A stretch of DNA of 24,997 bases from Priapulus caudatus. Taxonomy: Eukaryota > Priapulida > Priapulimorpha > Priapulimorphida > Priapulidae. The DNA lies in contig NW_014579470.1 of NCBI RefSeq assembly GCF_000485595.1, forward strand, positions 7,528 through 32,524, given 5' to 3'. Below are positions 19,266-24,997 of this stretch, piece by piece. The notes under the pieces were generated by a model, which saw nothing but the letters and a program-made list of their open reading frames with translations, searched no databases and was not told where the DNA came from. The first letter of the stretch is position 1. Each line of letters opens with the position of its first letter. Both the position numbers and the translations under genes were made by a program.

Positions 19266-19767
19266 CAGCGTAAAAATATCTTGGTGAGTAAAATAGTTCA
19301 AACTCAAAGGGCTGTAAAGGAGAATATAAATGTATTTGCTGTAAGTATTTATGATCGGTATGTTTAATTTGGAACCATTAGATTGGTATTGGTATTGCTA
19401 ATATTATAGTAAAAGATATGTCAGTCGATAGTCATAATTAAGTTAGATTCTCGCTTCGCACTAGTGCAGTGGCAGGGCCATGAAACAGTCGACGTAGATT
19501 CTGGTCACACAGTCACACTAGATGATATGAGAGGAAATAGCTATAGTTGGCTTGTAGAAACGTTAATTGATCGTACCACAGGCACTTGGAACGTTTCAAT
19601 AATAAAATGATGGTAAATAACCACGACATGTATTTCCTACCGAAGTGCATATTCTCAATTGCTTACGTACGTACCTTACGTATTTAATTGCAAAATTGCA
19701 ACTTATTCCACTGCAATCTGCAGTGTTGATCTATCGATTTGATCCACTTCTCTCTCCGTCTTTGTTA

Positions 19768-20218
19768 TGCTAGGGGCACACGAGCGATTTTTATCGCCGA
19801 CGTCGCGGCGATTAAAATTGCCAGCGAATTTAATCGCCCGATCACGAAGGGGCACACGTAGCGATTTTTATCGCCCGATCACGAAGGGGCACACGTGACG
19901 TAGCGAATTTGAGAGCGTACGCGTACGCCACTCGCCAGAACATTTAACACACATGATATCAACAACACTCCGATTGTTTAGAAAAATCGATCGGGCGACA
20001 AAATACGCCGGTCACGGCACGAGCGATAATAATCGCCCGGCGTAAATAATCGCCCGAAAATATCTAACATTTTGGATACGGCGATTCGGTCGGCCGATTA
20101 AAATCGGCGTCGACGTGAAGGGCACACAGCGACGTGAAGGGCACACCGAGCGATTTTTTCGAGCGATTTTGAAATTCGCGGCGATCGGGCGATAAAAATC
20201 GCTCGTGTGCCCCTACCT
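19768..20218. mobile_element. 451-bp GGGGCACAC element, Harbinger-like, copy D only
   Basis: Left end TGCTAGGGGCACACGAGCG and right end (reverse complement) AGGTAGGGGCACACGAGCG. TTA sits at both edges (19765-19767 and 20219-20221), while copy C reads uninterrupted 'cttcgttatagtccc' (TTA at 16529-16531). The interior is a mosaic of gcgatttttatcgcc-type palindromes and partial repeats of the terminus ('aaggggcacacgtagcga' twice). It has no open frame, so it is non-autonomous. The TTA duplication suggests PIF/Harbinger; a 4-bp TTAT reading is also possible. Confidence 0.85.
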
Positions 20219-20283
20219 TTATAGTCCCTAGGACCTTTGAAGACTATTATTTATGAGGATGAGGTTATTCTGTATCGACTAAT

Positions 20284-21620
20284 CAGGGTTCGACACTAAC
20301 GCTAGTCCGTTAGTCCGAGACTAGTAAAAAATAAGAAGGACTAATAAATGCCCCATAGCCGTTAGTTCTGTCGACTAGTTATTTTCCCCGTCCTTCATCG
20401 GCCCAATTTACCATCCTCCCATCGATTTTACTATAGTCCTCGCCTTCAGCTTCTCTCAACCAAGATCCGAAGAGCTATATATATAACTCATTGCCATCAA
20501 CAAGTTTTACCTGTTGGACGCGCTAGTACAAGTAGACGCTAGCATGCTCTGTACGCTAGACCCTATGACAGTACAAACATTGTTAAACAATGGGGCCACG
20601 AACCAGTCTACGGATCGATCGCTTGACAGTAGCTGTTGACAAAGAACAAGACATAGAACAAATGGTCTGATTGTATAAATGAGACAATATCACACTAGAT
20701 ACATCTTTATCCAATACTAACATCAAGGTTGTTATGTGGAAGTATTTGGACGGAGCTCGTCCTCCACCTCCCAAACGTAAGTCGCAGCTAGATAAGAAAT
20801 TAGATGGCCAGCGTGTATATGATAAGACCAAAAGGATGCGTACGTTCCAGCCAGCGTGGAAATTGTTATACCCGTCACTGTGGATAGAGTATGACCTGGC
20901 CAAGGGTATGGCCTGTGGTGCAGGCTGTATGTCTGGTAGTTTTTTCACCGGCACTATTAAACTATCGTTTGGAAACTGTTAAAGCGCATGATGCTTTCGA
21001 GGGGCACATAAAGATCATAGCAAACAGAAATGCAAGGACCATGTCTGTTCACGAAACAGTGGGGGCAAAAACACTGACTTTAATGAACAAGGCCATAATA
21101 GCAAAACTGAATATCCTAATTAGAAATGCACATGCGGCAGGCCCTACACCGATTACGTCAAGCTGTGCCAGCTTGACAAGGCCAGAGGGTTAGATGTTGG
21201 CAACACTTACCTCACCGACAAGGCCTGCCAGAAGTTCATTACGGCGATAACCGATACAAGACGCCGGGAACAGTTTGGAGTTATAAATGAGGCCAAATTC
21301 CTTGCTGTGATAAGTGACGGATCCACAGATTCCTCATCAAAGGAGGCCGAAATTTTATTTTTGAATTAAAATTTAATTTAATTTAAATTTTTATCTTATG
21401 ATCCATATCAAAGTTACGTATATTTTATACGGTTGAATGTCTTTTACAAAACCTTTTCCTGGGGAGATCCCTTGTACCCTGGGGAAGACCCCCTGTACCC
21501 CCTAGCAGAAGGAGGGCTCCACCCTCCTACCCCTCGGCAAATCACAATGCTCGTCACTTTGTGCCTATAGTAAGAGTCCTTCGGCAGGACTAGTAGAATC
21601 TTGGAAGGACTAGTACATTT
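20284..21620 (+). mobile_element. hAT element, copy D, right end lost
   Basis: Left terminus CAGGGTTCGACACTAACGC at 20284, the same subterminal ctagtcc motifs as copy C, then the best-preserved transposase remnant of the window. The right subterminal 'gcaggactagtag' and 'ggaaggactagta' end at the R3 start (about 21621) without a terminal repeat. Confidence 0.75.
20734..21369 (+). pseudogene. hAT transposase remnant, N-terminal half (ZNF862-like)
   Basis: Read in three blocks. Frame 1 from ATG 20734 gives MWKYLDGARPPPPKRK, then FQPAWKLLYPSLWIEYD and MACGAGC. Frame 2 (about 20965-21144) gives KAHDAFEGHIK and a helical stretch ending in ILIRNAHA. Frame 1 again (21145-21369) gives VKLCQLDKARG, NTYLTDKACQKF and AKFLAVISDGSTDSSSKE. 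The order is that of a TTF-type zinc finger (FQ.W..., C..C, H.....H) followed by the 'DGSTDSS' segment that holds the first catalytic Asp of hAT transposases and of ZNF862-like derivatives. The zinc-finger Cys pair is spaced C-x3-C where C-x2-C is usual. Two offsetting frameshifts and a stop at 21367-21369 remove the rest of the catalytic core and the dimerisation domain, and AT-rich filler follows. It is a dead copy; the family call is secure, the subfamily less so. Confidence 0.8.
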
Positions 21621-21796
21621 TTAGTTCATCTGACGTAGTCAGACTCAGCTTGTAGAATCGCATGATTGTCCGTCCGTCTGTCCGTGCGTGCGTCAACAGT
21701 TGGGAACAAATCTTAACCGATCGACGTACGGTCACGATATTTGGAATGGGGGTGGGGGTCGTGAAAAGGACTCGGGATGATCAAATTGGGGGTCAA

Positions 21797-21809
21797 GGGT
21801 CAAAGGTCA
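21797..21809 (+). promoter_or_regulatory. DR1-type nuclear-receptor motif in R3
   Basis: GGGTCAAAGGTCA, two half-sites with 1-bp spacing, preceded by a third GGTCA half-site at 21791. It matches the DR1 consensus for HNF4/RXR/COUP-TF-type receptors. Function is not shown. Confidence 0.4.
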
Positions 21810-22033
21810 AGATGTGTAAATGGAGGGGGAATATTTCCCCCTTAACTTAAGGTATAGGAGGAAATACTGAATTGCCGCCACAAATCTGGGAACGGGCCTC
21901 GAACCTATGCTCTTAATATTTCGGTGTACAGTGTGTGGGTGAGAAAACCCATCACCATGCGTGAATTGGAGGTGACAGATCAAAGGGCAAGTGGGGAAAG
22001 TCAGATAATCAGACATTTTCTGATGGACATGGC

Positions 22034-22086
22034 CGCCCCCCCCCCCCCCTCCCCCCCCCCCCGCCCCCCCCCCGCACCCCCCCCCC
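22034..22086. repeat. Poly(C) tract
   Basis: Near-uninterrupted cytosines with a few T, G and A breaks. The Gly-rich minus-strand frame over it is an artefact. The tract length is likely unreliable in any assembly. Confidence 0.95.
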
Positions 22087-22260
22087 AATAACGGACGGAC
22101 GTCGAAAAACTGTTTTTGTTTCCAAGCACTGACATACCATTTAATCACATTTTATTGAAAGACCATGAAATGTGACTTTCCAACGGGACGTGCGAAGAGT
22201 AATGGTCTGATAACTTTTGACCTCGAAGAGGAGGGTTAAACATGGATTTGTTGACTGTTA

Positions 22261-23092
22261 ACAAAGGACTGAACTAGTGTTTGGATGACCAAGTACTTGT
22301 GGGATCAGTGGAAGACTTTCACATGATGGAATTACTCCATAGAGCCAAAAGCTTTATAAGGTTGACAACGTATTAATGTGCCTTAAATCATATAATGAAC
22401 TTTCATTCTCCTGATTGAGATTTCGTACGTTGGGAATACAATATAAATAGCCACTTGACGGCAAACGTCTGATTTTGTGAATTATGCCAACTATAAAAAA
22501 TAGGACCTACACTCGCAAGGTGCCTGAGATGGGTGGCTGATCATGCCCCACAGCATGAGCTAAACCATGTTTTTGATTTAATCTATTCCCTGCAACCTAG
22601 TCAGAATATGCACGGCCATCGACCGCGAACAGAATGAGAAGAATGTCCCGGCAGGGATTAGGTCAAATGTATATTGCGCTTCAAAAGGTGCAGAAACGAA
22701 TTACTTTCTTAACTTCAGTTTAACCAAGTCTTGAGATAAGTAATTGCAGAAAATGAATCGTCAAACCGTAGCAATTGAAATTTTTGCCAGTTTGTACTGT
22801 CCCTGGCATAGCTCTCGCCGTCGACGTTACAGTAGTGTGCGATGTAGGATATTGGGGGAGCATGGCTGGCCTTTGTGGGGCACTGTGCAGAGCCCGTGAT
22901 TGATGTCAGTCGGAAAGGTTTTGTTGATTTCTTCCCCGGGACATTGAAAGAAATCTGTAACGTTATGCATGCGTCTGCCTTACTTCTGCCCGCCATCATT
23001 CGTCGAAAGTTTGGACGCGGCTGGGCGCGAAATCGGAATGTACATTTCAATCGGGATGGACGTAACTGAGACAAGTGCACGCCGCGTGGGTG
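22261..23092. other. Unassigned region with two uncertain overlapping frames
   Basis: No repeat end or known domain found. A 121-codon minus frame (22715-23080) and a 64-codon plus frame (22875-23069, MGHCAEPVIDVSRKGFVDFF...) overlap. The plus frame looks slightly more protein-like, but neither has a recognisable motif, splice context or conserved partner, so I do not call a gene. Confidence 0.4.
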
Positions 23093-23119
23093 TTATTTGT
23101 TATAGACACAATTTAGTCT

Positions 23120-23165
23120 GAGTGACTCTCTCCCTATCTTCTCTACGCCCGCTCTGCTCTTTCTC

Positions 23166-23197
<32 letters not shown>

Positions 23198-23270
23198 GTC
23201 TCTCTCTATCGCTCTTCTCTCTCTTCTCACCCCCCCCCTATCTCTCTCCACTCTCTCGCTCTCTCTCTGC
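23120..23270. repeat. Polypyrimidine (CT)n tract
   Basis: CTCTCT runs broken by short unique pieces and a C8 block at about 23231. The Arg/Glu-rich minus-strand frame over it is low complexity. Confidence 0.9.
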
Positions 23271-23569
23271 AATAAAAAATGTTTGCTGAAATGATGTGTA
23301 GCAACTTGCGTATCTGCCATTTATCCGCGCTTAACAAAGGTGTCACTACGCACGACTTAAATGTTACGTTTTATAACCGTTAGCAACAGACCTCAGATGA
23401 GCCCAGACGCTCTGCGGCTGTTGTTTCTTTTACTAGTTCCTGGGTGACCAATGAACTAGAAATGGTGTAGTATCTAGCCTGCTAATATTATAATCATAAT
23501 GTCATGTAAATGCGACACAGTTTTCACTGCATGCCACGGTTACTGTGCATGAAACTCACAGAAAGGTAG
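23271..23569. other. Unassigned spacer
   Basis: AT-rich mixed sequence. I see no gene, array or terminal repeat. Confidence 0.4.
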
Positions 23570-23726
23570 ATTTTGTGCACGTGACATGCGTTGCGGGGTA
23601 AATGTGTGTTACAGAGGAAGCGCCATGAACTGCATTTATTAGGAAACCTACCAATAATAATAGGCGAAACGGGAATAGCTAAATATGGTGATAATACATT
23701 TCCTGTTTATTTTGCGATCATTTTTT
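23570..23726 (+). repeat. Dispersed repeat R6, copy 2
   Basis: Diverged partner of 3838-3990 ('gtgcac', 'gcatttattagga', 'aataataggcgaaa', 'aatacatttcctgtttattt'). It ends directly against the R3 start at 23727. Confidence 0.6.
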
Positions 23727-24365
23727 AGCTCATCTTGACATAGTCAAGATGCAGCTTAGTATATCGCATGAGCGTGCGTCCGTCCGGTGCGGTGCCGTCC
23801 GTCCGTCCGCTTGCCGTCAACTGGTTGGGCACACATCTTAAACGCTTGACGTACGGTCACGAGTATTTTGCGACGTCGGGGGGATCGTCAAAACGAGTTG
23901 GGTGTCGAAGCTGGGTTCAAAGGTCAAAGGTCGCAAGAGGTGTAAAAGAAGGCGGAACATTCCTCCTTAACTTTTAGGTATAAGAAGGAAATGAGAATTG
24001 CGGCACAATCTAAACGGCCTGACCTAGGCTCGTGATTGGTCGGTTCATAGCATTCATGTAGGAAAAGCCATCACTGCCTGCCTAAATTGGGAGGTCAAAG
24101 GTCAAATGGGGCCACAGGGCAGATGTTAGACATTTTTGAGGACATGATGTGACGGAGCCAATTGAAAAACTTTTTTGGTCAGCGCCGGTGAACCGGACCA
24201 TTTTTATGGCTTTATTGAAAGGACATGAAATGCTGCTTTCCACTGACGTGCCAAAGAGTAAGTGTCTGATAACCTTTTGACCCTCAAGAGGAGGGTTTAA
24301 AACATGATTTGTTTCTCAACTGCATGGCGAGTACCATGCGGTTGTGAAAAAAAAAAAAAAAAAAA
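23727..24365 (+). mobile_element. Repeat R3, most complete copy, with terminal hairpins and A-tail
   Basis: The 5' hairpin (catcttgac/gtcaagatg) spans 23727-23756. The 3' hairpin aactgcatgg / ccatgcggtt at 24318-24343 has one wobble pair and is followed by 19 A (24347-24365). Two DR1-type motifs lie inside. No open frame is convincing. Three other copies start with the same hairpin. The A-tail suggests retroposition, while the hairpins also recall Helitron-like or other non-autonomous elements; the class is unresolved. Confidence 0.7.
24092..24104 (+). promoter_or_regulatory. Perfect DR1 nuclear-receptor motif in R3
   Basis: AGGTCAAAGGTCA is the exact consensus DR1. A second near-perfect site, AGGTCAAAGGTCG, lies at 23921-23933 in the same copy. 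No gene start is visible nearby. Confidence 0.45.
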
Positions 24366-24997
24366 GCGCCAATTGTACAGTGAAATTCCCACACATAACT
24401 TCTTACTTGAACAACGCTTACTTAAGAGATAATGAGATGGCTTATTACTGAGATTCTGTAGTGTACATGATGCATAGTTGGAATACAGTCATAGCACTCA
24501 AATCAATTACCAGGAGTGAGGCCTGCGGATTTCCCAGGACTTAATTTTCTCAATTCAAATTTGGCACCAATATAGACGCAAGTGTGTACGCTTTTTGAGC
24601 TTATTCGGTCTTACTAATCTCACTGGCCTACCTTGTACTGAAATTATTTTTACAGATATTTTGCTATCGTTATGTTTAAATTGTAATCAGTTGCACGAGC
24701 TGCTCTGGTTGTATCAAACCATTGAGCTATTTTGTTAACGAAGCCAGAATGTGCTCTCGCAAGGGGTTTCAGGACCTGCCAACCTGTGAGTCATGAAAAT
24801 AGTAGGCTTTTTCTTTCTATTGCCAGCAGGCGGCCATTTTGTTTGTATGTTATGCGCGCAATGAATGATGGGACTAACTGCTAGCATCACGCCGCAGAGC
24901 AACGTGAGCGCCGTGATCCGAATATGGTTGCGCCCAGCAATCGCCAGATATTTTCTCGGCTTCACAATGTAAAAAACATAATTTTCACAAGTCGTAA
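24366..24997. other. Unassigned right edge, with a YY1-like site
   Basis: No coding frame can be supported. The minus strand at 24829-24841 reads CAAAATGGCCGCC, close to the YY1 consensus, and CpG density rises after 24850. An imperfect inverted repeat (atcacgccgc / gcgccgtgat, 24886-24917) follows. Together these hint at promoter-like DNA, but no transcript can be inferred. Confidence 0.3.

Larger units (their letters stand above)
18133..21750 (+). repeat. Tandem duplication, copy D
   Basis: Direct repeat of copy C. The two shared ends are 'aggagattccctcgaac' at 18133 and the R3 start near 21623-21750. Compared with C it carries the 451-bp TTA-flanked element (19768-20218), a 13-bp local duplication near 19664, and about 150 bp more of the transposase remnant. 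Confidence 0.9.
21623..22260 (+). repeat. Repeat R3, long copy 1
   Basis: Collinear with 23727-24310. Shared blocks are the start hairpin, gtccgtcc motifs, 'gtacggtcacga.atttg', 'ggtcaaaggtc', 'ttccccttaactt.aggtata', 'cattgaaag.ccatgaaatg', 'aagagtaa' and 'gaggagggtt'. It is interrupted by a poly(C) tract at 22034-22086. The 3' hairpin and A-tail present in copy 2 are not evident. Confidence 0.8.

Noticed and set aside
21807-22148. Gly-rich minus-strand frame
   Set aside because: Produced by the poly(C) tract inside R3.
22715-23080. 121-codon minus frame as a gene
   Set aside because: No recognisable motif, overlapped by an equally plausible plus frame, and no supporting splice or promoter signal.
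23093-23320. Arg/Glu-rich minus-strand frame, coiled-coil-like
   Set aside because: Translation of a polypyrimidine microsatellite.
1-24997. tRNA, rRNA or snRNA genes
   Set aside because: Reading both strands I found no cloverleaf with A/B boxes and no conserved rRNA segment; a covariance-model scan would be decisive.

Overview
This window looks like gene-poor, repeat-saturated DNA from a metazoan, most plausibly an aquatic invertebrate. Three things support that: interstitial TTAGGG arrays, several families of cut-and-paste DNA transposons with CAG..CTG or CACAGG..CCTGTG ends (hAT style), and degraded transposase-like and endonuclease-like reading frames of kinds known from invertebrate animals. 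I see no intact host gene, no tRNA or rRNA gene, and no bacterial gene organisation. The species call is inference; the sequence does not fix the phylum.

Layout. (1) 45-2366 is one copy (A) of a segment repeated at 5975-8045 (copy B). Both hold a hAT right end, CT/CA-rich tracts, and the left arm of a long foldback element. (2) 2464-2908 is a frameshifted His-Me finger (HNH-like) endonuclease remnant. 3192-3722 on the minus strand is an unrecognised Cys/His-rich open frame. (3) 3790-4430 holds a perfect 19-bp hairpin, a hAT left end, a degenerate telomeric array and a 22-bp tandem repeat. (4) 4705-5455 is repeat R4 copy 1, carrying a 222-bp MITE with an 8-bp target duplication. It is followed by a 0.2-kb tandem repeat and a short hAT (5848-6361). 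(5) 7667-8807 is a foldback element with an inserted hAT fragment. (6) 8829-12680 is a second R4 copy split by a 3.3-kb foldback element (9176-12519). That element contains a Harbinger-like element (9244-10065) and a hAT-like element (10568-12281), and the latter contains a further palindromic element (10931-11412). (7) 12690-14300 is old repeat plus unassigned DNA. (8) 14310-14835 is another foldback copy. (9) 14914-18130 and 18133-21750 form a 3.2-3.6-kb tandem duplication (C and D). Each copy carries a MITE with a telomeric core, a hAT with a ZNF862-like transposase remnant, and the start of repeat R3. (10) 21623-22260 and 23727-24365 are long R3 copies with flanking unassigned DNA and simple-sequence tracts.

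Nothing here works as a pathway; the coherent story is transposition history. Paralogous copies inside the window act as empty sites for at least four insertions, so the nesting order and target duplications can be read directly. The best candidates for something new are the foldback family (long arms, CAG..CTG ends, 7-8-bp target duplications), the MITE with telomeric repeats in its loop, and repeat R3, which has a hairpin at each end, a poly(A) tail and nuclear-receptor DR1 motifs.
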